This document shows positions 7,461 to 15,867 of a stretch of 64,000 nt of DNA, piece by piece. Positions within the stretch are counted from its first letter, which is position 1. Every line of letters begins with the position of its first letter. The translations under genes were made by a program, and so were the position numbers. A model generated the notes under the pieces. The model ran no database searches. It saw only the letters and a program-made list of their open reading frames with translations, and was not told where the DNA came from. Source of the DNA: DASYLJ01 sp964432595 (lineage in GTDB: Bacteria > Desulfobacterota > Binatia > DP-6); assembly GCA_964432595.1 (NCBI GenBank), contig CAYSOF010000003.1, positions 62,001 to 126,000 of the forward strand, read 5' to 3'.

Positions 7461-9772
7461 GCCGCACGCAGACCGTCGACCCGTCCATCTCGCGCACGCC
7501 GATTCCGCTCGACGCCACGAACGCCGCCACCGTCTGCGTGCTGTGCAGCCACAACTGCGGGCTGCGCGTCGACGTGAAAGACGGCGAGATCGTCGACGTG
7601 CGCGCCGACGAATCGAACCCGATCACCGAAGGGTACGTCTGCAACAAGGCCTTCAGCATCCAGCACTACGTGAAGCACGCGCAGCGCGTGCAGCATCCGC
7701 TCCGCCGCAAAGCCGACGGCACGTTCGAGCGCGTCGACTGGGACACCGCCATCCGCGAGATCGCCGCCAAGCTGAAGACGGTGCGCGAGCAGCACACGCC
7801 GCGCGCAATCGCGCTGGTCGGCGTCGGCGGCCAGGCGAACCACATGGACGCGCCGTGGGCGCTCGGCTTCCTGCGTGCGCTCGGGTCGAAGCGCTGGTTC
7901 AACGCCTTCGCGCAGGAGAAGACGCAGCACTCGCTCCTCGACCAGTGGATGTTCGACGCCTCGCCGGCGACGTTCATGCATCCCGATGCCGACCACACGC
8001 AGTGCATGCTGGTCATGGGAACCAACCCGAAGATCAGCAACCGCGGCCACAACGCCACCGACACGTTCAAGAAGTTCACCGACGATCCGGCGCGGAAGCT
8101 CATCGTCATCGATCCGCGCGAGACCGAGACGACGCGCGGCGCGACGCGCCACCTGCGCGTGCGTCCCGGCGGCGACGCGTACCTGCTCCTGGCGCTCGCG
8201 GCGACGATCGTGCAGCGCGATCTCGTCGACGCGACGTTCGTCGCCCAGCACACGACCGACTTCGATGCGCTCCGCACGGCGCTCGCCGGCGTCGACGTCG
8301 CCGCGATGGCCGAGCGCTGTGGCCTCACGGTCGACGAGATCACGGCGACGGCGACGGACTTCGCCACCGCCGAGGGCGCGTCGATCTTCTACGACCTGGG
8401 CGTCGAGCAGACGCGCTTCTCGACGCTGATCTCGTGGCTCATCCGCGTGCTCGTGGCGATCACGGGCAACGTCGGCAACCACGGCGGACAGGTGTTCATC
8501 GAGAGCTTCCTGCCGCCGGTCGTCGATCCGTCGCGCGTCACCGAGCCGGAACGCGCGCTCGCGTCGGGCATCCCGGCCATCCGCGCGCTCGGCAACGCCG
8601 GCATGTTCTCCCCGACCCTCGTGCCCGAGGAGATTCTCATCGACCACCCCGAGCGCATCCGCGCGGTGATCGTCGAGGGCTCGAACCCGCTGCTGTCGTT
8701 CTCCGACGCTCCGCGCTGGCGCGAAGCGCGCGAGAAGCTCGACCTGCTCGTCGTGATCGAGCCGGCGATGACCGAGACCGCGATGCTCGCCGACTACGTG
8801 CTGCCGACGCCCGTCGGCTACGAGAAGTGGGAGATCGCGAACTTCCCGAAGCGCCACCCCGAGGTGCACGTGCAGCTGCGGCCGCCCGTCGTGCCGGGTC
8901 CGTCCGACGCGCTGCCGGAGCCGGAGATCTACGTGCGGCTGGCGGAAGCGCTGGAGCTGTTCGGTCCGCCGCCGGCCGAGCTGTTCCCGCTGGCGGCCGA
9001 GGCGCACACCGTCGACGGCGCGGGCGCCTACCTGATGACGCTCCAGACGCTGGCGTCGGGCAACGAGAGCCGAGTGATGTTCTGGGCGTACCGCACGCTC
9101 GGCCCGCATCTGCCGGCGCCGACGCTGGCGGCGGTGTGGCTGCTCTGCGGCATCAATGCGATGTTCCGTCGCGACGGCATCCTGCGCACGTTCGGCGACG
9201 CCTTCGCGAGCGCGTCGCCGATCGAGATCGCGCTCGAGATGTTCAACCGCATCCTGGCGCATCCGGAGGGCGTCGAGATCGCGAAGGCCGGTGACGGCTT
9301 CGTCTCGGGCTTCGCCGACGGCCGCATCCGTCTCGTGCCGGAGGCGATCGTCCCGGAGATCGGTCGCGCGCTCGCGGCGCCGCCGGCAGCCGATCCGGAC
9401 TACCCGTTCGTCATGGCGGCCGGGCTCCGCACGCGATGGACGGCGAACACGATCCAGCGCGATCCCGCGTGGCGGAAGGGCCGCGGCCCGCACTGCACGC
9501 TGAACCTGTCGCCGGCCGACGCGAAGAAGCTCGGGCTCGCGACCGGCGACGCCGTCCGGGTTGCGACCCCGCGCGGCGAGCTGACGCTGCCGGCGCAGGT
9601 CGACGCGAAGCTGCTCGACGGCCACGTCTGGATGCCGAACGGCTTCGGCCACGTCTGGGGCGAGGCGCCCGTCGGCGGCAACCAGAACGAGCTGACGGAC
9701 GTCGCCGACCGCGATCCGTTCACGGGCATCCCGCACCACCGCTACGTGCCGGTTCAGCTAACGCGGGCGTAG
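7457..9772 (+). CDS. Molybdopterin-dependent oxidoreductase (MopB family)
   Basis: A 771-residue bis-MGD molybdenum or tungsten enzyme. Cys27-x2-Cys30-x3-Cys34 and Cys62 form the [4Fe-4S] site of the N-terminal Molybdop_Fe4S4 domain. The Molybdopterin domain follows (HPLRRKADGTFERVDWDTA onward), and the C-terminal molydop-binding domain starts near residue 640 (GLRTRWTANTIQRDP, then GDAVRVATPRGEL). No twin-arginine leader is visible, so it is cytoplasmic. No separate electron-transfer subunit is next to it. Substrate is undetermined; related single-subunit enzymes include formate-dehydrogenase-like and acetylene-hydratase-like branches. It is translationally coupled to the HxlR regulator and overlaps the convergent methyltransferase gene by 15 nt. 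Confidence 0.85.
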   Translation: MSRTQTVDPSISRTPIPLDATNAATVCVLCSHNCGLRVDVKDGEIVDVRADESNPITEGYVCNKAFSIQHYVKHAQRVQHPLRRKADGTFERVDWDTAIREIAAKLKTVREQHTPRAIALVGVGGQANHMDAPWALGFLRALGSKRWFNAFAQEKTQHSLLDQWMFDASPATFMHPDADHTQCMLVMGTNPKISNRGHNATDTFKKFTDDPARKLIVIDPRETETTRGATRHLRVRPGGDAYLLLALAATIVQRDLVDATFVAQHTTDFDALRTALAGVDVAAMAERCGLTVDEITATATDFATAEGASIFYDLGVEQTRFSTLISWLIRVLVAITGNVGNHGGQVFIESFLPPVVDPSRVTEPERALASGIPAIRALGNAGMFSPTLVPEEILIDHPERIRAVIVEGSNPLLSFSDAPRWREAREKLDLLVVIEPAMTETAMLADYVLPTPVGYEKWEIANFPKRHPEVHVQLRPPVVPGPSDALPEPEIYVRLAEALELFGPPPAELFPLAAEAHTVDGAGAYLMTLQTLASGNESRVMFWAYRTLGPHLPAPTLAAVWLLCGINAMFRRDGILRTFGDAFASASPIEIALEMFNRILAHPEGVEIAKAGDGFVSGFADGRIRLVPEAIVPEIGRALAAPPAADPDYPFVMAAGLRTRWTANTIQRDPAWRKGRGPHCTLNLSPADAKKLGLATGDAVRVATPRGELTLPAQVDAKLLDGHVWMPNGFGHVWGEAPVGGNQNELTDVADRDPFTGIPHHRYVPVQLTRA

Positions 9773-10468
9773 CAGGAAGAAGACGTACCCGTACGCGCCG
9801 CCGTGGCTGAGCCACAGGTCGATCTCGCGCTCCGTGCCGGCGATGACGGCACGGAGCGCGTCGTCGGCGTCCGGCCGTAGCTGCGCGATGCGCGCGGCGA
9901 GCGGCGCGTAGTAGTTCTCCCACCACGCCGTCGCCGGCAGCGTGAAGGTATCGATGACGTCCCAGCCGGCGGCGACGGCTGCGGTGCGATTCGCGGCCTC
10001 GTCGGTCATCGCGGGATAGGCCTCGCGCCAGAACGCGACCGCGTCGGCGGGCGGATCGCCGGTCAGCCACGTGAGCTCGGTGACGGCGGCGGCGCCGACC
10101 GACGACACCAGCGGACGCCAGCGTGCCAGGCCGTCGCCGAAGCCCAGGTGATAGATCGCGCCTTCGCTCCACAGCAGGTCGACGCTGCCGGGCGGATCGT
10201 CGAGCGCGCCGAAGTCGGCGCAGCGGGTGACGATCCGATCGTCGTGCAGCTCGTCGAGGAACGGCTGGTGCCGATCGACGGCGGTGATCGGTCCGTCGAG
10301 CGACGCGGCGAGCACGCGCGTCTGCGCCCCGGAGCCGCAGCCGAGGTCGAGGACGCGCGGCTTCGGCGGCAGCGGACCGAGGCGACGGAGGGCCTCGCGC
10401 GTCGCCCCGTCGTCACCCGGCCCGTAGCGCGGCAGGTCGCGATAGAGCGTGAAGAACGGATCGCCCAT
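9758..10468 (-). CDS. SAM-dependent class I methyltransferase
   Basis: A 236-residue protein starting at MGDPFFTLYRDLPRYGPG; an upstream GTG at 10486 is less likely. VLDLGCGSGAQTRVLA is motif I for S-adenosylmethionine binding, followed by ITAVDRHQPFLDEL (acidic end of beta-2) and a DLLWSEGAIYHLGF motif. The N-terminal layout matches methyltransferases that act on small molecules; the substrate is not deducible. The 3' end overlaps the end of the oxidoreductase gene by 15 nt in a convergent arrangement. The 5' side diverges from the aldo/keto reductase at 10524. Confidence 0.8.
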   Translation of the reverse strand: MGDPFFTLYRDLPRYGPGDDGATREALRRLGPLPPKPRVLDLGCGSGAQTRVLAASLDGPITAVDRHQPFLDELHDDRIVTRCADFGALDDPPGSVDLLWSEGAIYHLGFGDGLARWRPLVSSVGAAAVTELTWLTGDPPADAVAFWREAYPAMTDEAANRTAAVAAGWDVIDTFTLPATAWWENYYAPLAARIAQLRPDADDALRAVIAGTEREIDLWLSHGGAYGYVFFLLRPR

Positions 10469-10523
10469 CGCGCACGACAGTAGCACGGGTTGCGTGAGCC
10501 GCGCCGCGTGTCAGAGCGGAGAC

Positions 10524-11504
10524 ATGCAGACACGACGGCTCGGTCCACTGACGGTTTCGGCGCTCGGTCTCGGATGCATGGGGATGAGCGAATTCTACGG
10601 GCCCGGCGACGAGGCCGAGTCGATCGCGACGATCCATCGCGCGCTCGAGCTCGGCACGACGTTGCTCGACACGGCCGACATGTACGGGCCCTTCACGAAC
10701 GAAGAGCTGGTCGGCCGGGCGATCAAGGGCAGGCGCGACCAGGTCGTCCTGGCGACGAAGTGCGGCATCGAGCGCGACGCGACCAACAAGGCGCTGCGCG
10801 GCATCAACGGCAGCCCCGAGTACATCCGCGCCGCGTGCGACGCGAGCCTGCGCCGTCTCGGCGTCGACCACGTCGACCTCTACCAGCTGCATCGCATCGA
10901 CCCGAAAGTGCCGATCGAGGACAGCGTCGGAGCGATGGCCGACCTGGTGCGCGCCGGCAAGACGCGCGCGATCGGCCTGTCGGAGGCGGGTCCGCAGACG
11001 TTGCGGCGCGCGGTCCAGGTGCACCCGATCGCATCGCTGCAGACGGAGTACTCGCTGCTCACGCGAGACGTGGAAGCCGAGGTCCTGCCGACGTGCCGCG
11101 AGCTGGGTGTCGGCTTCCTGGCCTACAGCCCGCTCGGCCGCGGCCTGCTGACGGGCCGCTACCGCTCGCGCGAGGACTTCACGGCCGACGACTACCGCCG
11201 CTTCAACCCGCGCTTCGCGGAAGGCGCCTTCGAGGCGAACGTCGCGCTGGCCGAACGCGTCGTCGGACTGGCGTCCAAGAAGGGCTGCACCGCAGGCCAG
11301 CTGGCGCTCGCCTGGCTCCTCGCAAAGGGCGACGACATCGTCCCGATCCCCGGCACGAAGTCGCGGAAACGTCTCGAGGAGAACACGGCGTCGGTCGACG
11401 TGCAGCTCACCGAGAGCGAGATCGCGACACTGGAAGACTCCCTCCCCGTCGGCGCCGCCGCCGGACTCCGCTACGCGAAGGGGATGGCACCCGTCTGGGA
11501 GTGA
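10524..11504 (+). CDS. Aldo/keto reductase (AKR13-like)
   Basis: A 326-residue reductase with the complete catalytic tetrad: Asp49 and Tyr54 (LLDTADMYG), Lys79 (VLATK) and His123 (LYQLHRID). The N-terminus MQTRRLGPLTVSALGLGCMG and the ending motif PIPGTKSRKRLEENTAS match the YakC/AKR13-type group that reduces aldehydes with NADPH. The start was chosen at the ATG preceding the conserved strand. Upstream in-frame sequence back to 10449 overlaps the divergent methyltransferase and is not protein-like. It is distinct in sequence from the other reductase at 3293. It ends 15 nt before a long structured repeat. Confidence 0.9.
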   Translation: MQTRRLGPLTVSALGLGCMGMSEFYGPGDEAESIATIHRALELGTTLLDTADMYGPFTNEELVGRAIKGRRDQVVLATKCGIERDATNKALRGINGSPEYIRAACDASLRRLGVDHVDLYQLHRIDPKVPIEDSVGAMADLVRAGKTRAIGLSEAGPQTLRRAVQVHPIASLQTEYSLLTRDVEAEVLPTCRELGVGFLAYSPLGRGLLTGRYRSREDFTADDYRRFNPRFAEGAFEANVALAERVVGLASKKGCTAGQLALAWLLAKGDDIVPIPGTKSRKRLEENTASVDVQLTESEIATLEDSLPVGAAAGLRYAKGMAPVWE

Positions 11505-11519
11505 AACTCGGGCGACAGC

Positions 11520-11665
11520 TGGTGGCTTGCGGGTGGCCGGGGCGCAGGGGGCTCTCGAGCGAGCGCGTCAGGAGTGAGCGGGTGGGGAAAGGGCGCGGGG
11601 TGGTGCCGAGCGAGTGCCGCGCGCAGCCGAGAGCCCCCTGCGCCCCGGCCGCCCGCGAGCCGCCA
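11520..11665 (+). repeat. Long-hairpin intergenic repeat element, copy 1
   Basis: A left arm at 11521-11557 and a right arm at 11628-11664 pair along all 37 positions. Three of the pairs are G-U in plus-strand RNA and the rest are Watson-Crick; one further T-A pair extends the stem. The 70-nt interior (11558-11627) is about 89% identical to the interior of the element at 18547-18708, although the stems differ. It fills the gap between two convergent genes, 15 nt after one stop and 2 nt before the other. It may act as a bidirectional terminator, a structured RNA or a mobile palindromic repeat. Confidence 0.8.
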
Positions 11666-11667
11666 CA

Positions 11668-12801
11668 TCACGAGCGGAAAAACCGCTCCTTGTCCGACTC
11701 CATCCGCGCCAGGTACGCCTTCTCGAGCGCCGCCGACGGCAGGAACGACTTGTCGAGCTCGCGACGCAGCTTCCACGTCGCCTGCGACGCCGTGACCAGC
11801 GCCTTCAGCTGCTCGTCGAAGAGCCCCTGGTGCCCGTCCGACTTCGCGATCAGCGGATTGGGATGCGCCTCGACGAGCACCACCGACGCGCCGGCCATGA
11901 TGCCCGCGAGCGTCGCCGGGTGGACCAGGTCGCGCACGCCGGTGCCGTGCGACGCGTCCACCGCGATCGGCAGCCCCGACAGCTGATAGCGGAACGCCGC
12001 GATCGAGCCGATGTCGAGCGTGTTCCGCAGGTAGCGGTTCGCGCTCGCGATGCCGCGCTCGCAGAGGATGACGTTCTCCTTGCCCGTCGCCATCATCCGC
12101 TCGACCCACAGCAGATACGCCTCGGTGTCGAGCGAGTTGCCGCGCTTGTGGATGACGGGCAGCGGCGTCGTGCGCAGGCGGTTCAGCAGCGCCTGGTTCT
12201 TGCTGTTCGGCTCGCCGATCTGGAAGCAGTCGACGCCCGCGTCCTCGTAGATCGGCACGTCGGCCTGATCGAGGATCTCGACGACGGTCGGCAGCTCGAA
12301 CGCGCGGCCCGCCTTCACGATCAGCTCGAGCCCCTTCCGCAGCGCCTCGTTGTCGGACGCGCCGAGCCCTTCCCATCCGCTGTAGGGACTCGACCGATAC
12401 TTGACGACGCCGCCGCGGAGCGCGTGACCGCCCGCCTCCTTCACCATGCGCGCCGCTTCCATGATCTGCGGCTCGCTCTCGACGGAGCAGGGCCCCGCGA
12501 TGAACGCGAGCTCGTCGCCGCCACATGCGACGCCACCGATCTTGACGGTCTGGAAGAGCGGCTTCTCCGGCGATCCCTTCTGCGCCGCCCGTTTGTAGGC
12601 ACGCGAGATCGGGATCAGCTGCTGCACGCCCGCCAGCTCGGCGATCTCGCTCACCGGGAGCTTGGAGATGTCTCCATAGACCCCGATCAGCGTGATCTCC
12701 TCGCCCTCCATCCGGCCCGTCTTGAAGCCCAGGTCGTGGAGCTTCTTCTCGACGGTCTTCACCTCGTCGGGCGTGGATTCGGGGCGCATCTTGACGAGCA
12801 T
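11668..12801 (-). CDS. aroF: 3-deoxy-7-phosphoheptulonate (DAHP) synthase, atypical type I
   Basis: A 377-residue enzyme condensing phosphoenolpyruvate and erythrose 4-phosphate at the entry to the shikimate pathway. Residues about 1-75 form a ferredoxin-like regulatory domain as in type I-beta enzymes (MLVKMRPESTPDEVKTVEKK). The barrel keeps the metal ligands: Cys in GPCSVES, His in DASHGTG, Glu in LVEAHP and Asp in KSDGHQ. It also keeps Lys and Arg in KYRSSPYS. The usual GARNMQN loop reads GEPNSKN, losing the conserved Arg, and PRTSPYSFQG reads YRSSPYSGWEG. So activity or substrate may differ. Start at ATG 12801, where the conserved domain begins. Confidence 0.75.
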   Translation of the reverse strand: MLVKMRPESTPDEVKTVEKKLHDLGFKTGRMEGEEITLIGVYGDISKLPVSEIAELAGVQQLIPISRAYKRAAQKGSPEKPLFQTVKIGGVACGGDELAFIAGPCSVESEPQIMEAARMVKEAGGHALRGGVVKYRSSPYSGWEGLGASDNEALRKGLELIVKAGRAFELPTVVEILDQADVPIYEDAGVDCFQIGEPNSKNQALLNRLRTTPLPVIHKRGNSLDTEAYLLWVERMMATGKENVILCERGIASANRYLRNTLDIGSIAAFRYQLSGLPIAVDASHGTGVRDLVHPATLAGIMAGASVVLVEAHPNPLIAKSDGHQGLFDEQLKALVTASQATWKLRRELDKSFLPSAALEKAYLARMESDKERFFRS

Positions 12802-12884
12802 CGGCCCATAGAACGAGACCGGCGACGGGGCGTCAAGCGTGCCGCCTTTCCCACTCGGCTCGGGATGCAGTAGGACGGGACCCC

Positions 12885-14351
12885 ATGTCCGCAGGCGGTC
12901 CGGCCCTGATCCTCGCGCTCGACGTCGGCACGACGGGCGTCCGCGCCCTCCTCGTCGACGAGACCGGCGCACCCGCCGGGCAGGCCTATCGCGAGGTGCT
13001 GCCGGACCATCCCGGCCCCGGCATGGTCGAGCACGACCTCGTCGCCCTCGAGGCCGGCATCCTGGACGTCATGCGCACCGTGCTCGCCACCGTGGACGCC
13101 GGCCGCGTGCGCGGCGTCGGCCTGAGCTGCCAGCGCGCCACGGCCGTCGTGTGGGACGCCGCGACCGGCACGGCGGTCCAGCGCGCGATCTCCTGGCAGG
13201 ACCACCGCACGCAGGCGCGCTGCGAGGCGCTCATGTCCGAGGGCATCCTCGTGAGCCCGCTGACCGCCGCCAGCAAGATCGAGTGGATCCTCGACCGCGT
13301 CGACCCCGACCGCGCGGGCGTCACGAGCGGACGGCTCCGCTGCGGCACGCTCGACGCGTGGATCCTCTGGCGGCTCAGCGGCGGCCGCGTGAACGCCACC
13401 GACGGCTCGCACGCGTCGTGCAGCGGCTTCCACAACCTGTTCACGAACGAGTGGGCGACGAACATCACCGACGCGCTGCGCGTGCCGCCGTCGTCGCTCC
13501 CGACCATCGTCGACTCGAGCGCGGTCCTCGGCACGCTCGATCCGTCGCTCGGCCTGCCGCCGCTGCCGATCGCCGCGACGATCGGCGATCAGCAGTCGTC
13601 GACGATGGGCCAGCTCCGGCTCGTCCCGGGCGAGGTGAAGATCTCGTACGGGACGGCGGCGATGGTGAACCTGAACGCGGGCCCCGAGGTGCTGTGGTCG
13701 TCGCGCGGCGCCTACCCGCTCGTGCTGTGGCAGCGCGACGGCGCGCTCACCTACACACTCGAGGGCACGGCCATCACCGCCGGCGCCGCGGTGACGTGGC
13801 TGCGCGACGGCCTCGGCATCATCCGCACGCCCGACGAGACGGGATCGCTGGCCGCGTCCGTCGACGACACGGGCGGCGCGTGGGCGATTCCGGCGTTCCA
13901 GGGGCTCGGCACCCCGCACCTCGACACCACCGCGCGCGCCGTGCTCGGCGGTCTGTCGCGCGCGACGACGCGCGCGCACATCGTCCGCGCCGTGCTCGAA
14001 GGCATCGCGTGGCGCTGCCGCGAGGTGTACGACGCGCTCCGCGCCGACTGCCCGCATCCGCCGCCCGCCACGTTGCGCGCGGACGGCGGCGCCGCGCGCA
14101 ACGACGTGCTGTTGCAGGCGCAGGCCGACGCGCTCGGCATCCCCGTCGAGCGGCCGCACGTCCTCGAAGCGGCGGCGCTCGGCGCGGCGTATCTCGCCGG
14201 GCTGGCGACCGGGGTGTGGAAGCACACCGACGAGCTCGCGGGCACGTGGCGGCGCGACCGTCTCTTCGAGCCGCGGCTCGGCGACGACGAGCGCGAGGCG
14301 CGCTTCGCCGCGTGGCAGTCGCACCTCGACGCCGCGCGGAAGCAGCCATGA
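12885..14351 (+). CDS. FGGY-family carbohydrate/glycerol kinase
   Basis: A 488-residue kinase of the FGGY family, which phosphorylates glycerol or sugars with ATP. The N-terminal domain has ILALDVGTTGVRALLVD (phosphate 1), GVGLSCQRATAVVWD and AISWQDHRTQ. The C-terminal domain has ISYGTAAMVN, LEGTAITAGAAVTWLRD and LRADGGAARNDVLLQAQAD, the signature near the end. The WQDHRT motif and the glycerol-kinase-like EGT segment favour glycerol kinase, but xylulokinase-type activity cannot be excluded. It diverges from the DAHP synthase across 83 bp and overlaps the following gene by 4 nt (ATGA), so both are coupled. Confidence 0.8.
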   Translation: MSAGGPALILALDVGTTGVRALLVDETGAPAGQAYREVLPDHPGPGMVEHDLVALEAGILDVMRTVLATVDAGRVRGVGLSCQRATAVVWDAATGTAVQRAISWQDHRTQARCEALMSEGILVSPLTAASKIEWILDRVDPDRAGVTSGRLRCGTLDAWILWRLSGGRVNATDGSHASCSGFHNLFTNEWATNITDALRVPPSSLPTIVDSSAVLGTLDPSLGLPPLPIAATIGDQQSSTMGQLRLVPGEVKISYGTAAMVNLNAGPEVLWSSRGAYPLVLWQRDGALTYTLEGTAITAGAAVTWLRDGLGIIRTPDETGSLAASVDDTGGAWAIPAFQGLGTPHLDTTARAVLGGLSRATTRAHIVRAVLEGIAWRCREVYDALRADCPHPPPATLRADGGAARNDVLLQAQADALGIPVERPHVLEAAALGAAYLAGLATGVWKHTDELAGTWRRDRLFEPRLGDDEREARFAAWQSHLDAARKQP

Positions 14352-15715
14352 CCGCGACGGAGTCGCTCGCCGCCGAGCTGGTCGCGATGCGCGTCGCGCC
14401 CGAGGCGCTCGACCGCGCGCAGGACTTCCTGCTCGACTTCTTCGGCGTCACGCTCGGCGGCGTCCCGGAGGAGTCCAGCGTGACGCTCCGCCGCGGTCTC
14501 GACGTCCTGCAGCTGCGCGGCGACGCGGTCGTGATCGGCACCGGGGACCGTCTGCCGGCGCCGCAGGCCGCGCTCGCGAACGGCGCCGCCGCGCACACGC
14601 TCGAGATGGACGACACGCACCAGGGCGGCTCGATCCATCTCGGCGCCAGCGTCTTCCCCGCCGCGCTCGCCGCGGCGACGCTGCGCCGCACCGACGGCCC
14701 GACGCTGCTCCGAGCCGCCGTCGCCGGCTACGAGGTGGCCGCGCGGCTCGCGATGGCGCTGAAGCCCGGCGCGCACTACGCGCGCGGCTTCCACCCCACC
14801 GGCACGTGCGGCGCGTTCGGCGCCGCCGCCGCGGCGGGCATCGTGCTCGGCCTCGACGCGCCGGCGCTCGTGAACGCGCTCGGCATCGCGGGCAGCCAGG
14901 CGTCGGGCTCGATGGAGTTCCTCGCGGACGGCGCGTGGACGAAGCGCTTCCATCCGGGATGGGCCGCGTGCGCGGGCCTGCATGCGGCGGCGCTCGCGAG
15001 CGCCGGCTTCCGCGCGCCGGCGACGATCCTCGAAGGCCGCTTCGGCACGCTCGCCGGCTACTCGGGCGACGCCGACGCGACGGCGCTCCGGCCGGGCGAC
15101 GGCGTCGAGCTGCTGCGCACGAGCATGAAGCCGCACGCGTGCTGCCGCTACATGCAAGCGCCCATCGACGCGACGCTCGCGCTGTGCGGCGAGCACCACG
15201 TCCTCGCCGCCGACGTCGAGCGCGTCGAGGTCGGCATCGTCGCGGCCGGCTTCCCGATCGTCTGCGAGCCGGCGGAGCAGAAGCGGCGCCCGACCTCGAT
15301 CGTCGACGCGCAGTTCAGCCTCCCGTTCGGCATCGCCGTCGCGATCGCGCGCGGCTCGGCGTCGCCCGACGACTTCGCGCCGAAGGTGTTCGGCGATCCG
15401 ACGGTGGTCGATCTGATGGCGCGCGTGACCGCGGTGCGCGACGCGTCGCTCGACGCGCAGTACCCGCGCATCTGGCCGGCGTGGGTACGCATCACCCGTC
15501 GCGACGGCCGCCGACACGATGCCGCCTTGTCGCACCCGCGCGGCGACCCCGAGAGCTTCCCGACGCGCGACGAGCTGCTCGGCAAATTCCGCCGCCTCGC
15601 AGGACGAACGTTGCCCACCGCGCAGGTGGACGACCTCGCCGCGCTGATCGGCGGCGTCCGCACGCTCGACGACGTCACCCGCCTCACCGACGCCACACGA
15701 CCCGCCGGCAGGTAA
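14348..15715 (+). CDS. MmgE/PrpD family protein
   Basis: A 455-residue protein of the MmgE/PrpD family, which includes 2-methylcitrate dehydratase and related dehydratases/isomerases. Recognisable segments are FLLDFFGVTLGG near the N-terminus, ANGAAAHTLEMDDTH (the conserved AHxLDxDD-like element), GYEVAARLAM, FHPTGTCGAFGAAAAAG and MKPHACCRYMQAPID. No other propionate-catabolism gene is nearby. Coupling to a glycerol/sugar kinase suggests a small catabolic operon with an unidentified hydroxy-acid substrate. Its start ATG overlaps the stop of the kinase gene. Confidence 0.85.
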   Translation: MTATESLAAELVAMRVAPEALDRAQDFLLDFFGVTLGGVPEESSVTLRRGLDVLQLRGDAVVIGTGDRLPAPQAALANGAAAHTLEMDDTHQGGSIHLGASVFPAALAAATLRRTDGPTLLRAAVAGYEVAARLAMALKPGAHYARGFHPTGTCGAFGAAAAAGIVLGLDAPALVNALGIAGSQASGSMEFLADGAWTKRFHPGWAACAGLHAAALASAGFRAPATILEGRFGTLAGYSGDADATALRPGDGVELLRTSMKPHACCRYMQAPIDATLALCGEHHVLAADVERVEVGIVAAGFPIVCEPAEQKRRPTSIVDAQFSLPFGIAVAIARGSASPDDFAPKVFGDPTVVDLMARVTAVRDASLDAQYPRIWPAWVRITRRDGRRHDAALSHPRGDPESFPTRDELLGKFRRLAGRTLPTAQVDDLAALIGGVRTLDDVTRLTDATRPAGR

Positions 15716-15812
15716 TTGCCGACTCGTGGCCGAGCGGCGTGATTTTGCCGCCCGGCTCGAACATCGCTGGCGCAAGTGCGCCGTAATGCACGCGTTTCTT
15801 CGCCGCGGTCTC

Positions 15813-15828
15813 TGGCACTCGTGTTGCA
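15813..15828 (+). promoter_or_regulatory. Sigma-54 (RpoN) promoter
   Basis: TGGCAC at 15813-15818 is followed by five bases and TTGCA at 15824-15828. The GG and GC dinucleotides are exactly 10 nt apart, as required for a -24/-12 promoter. Transcription would begin near 15839, giving a leader of about 28 nt with a GGGGGAGA ribosome-binding site before ATG 15868. An enhancer-binding activator would be required; none is adjacent. Confidence 0.7.
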
Positions 15829-15867
15829 CGATGCCTGGGCGCTCGCGCACCGCGAGCCGGGGGAGAG

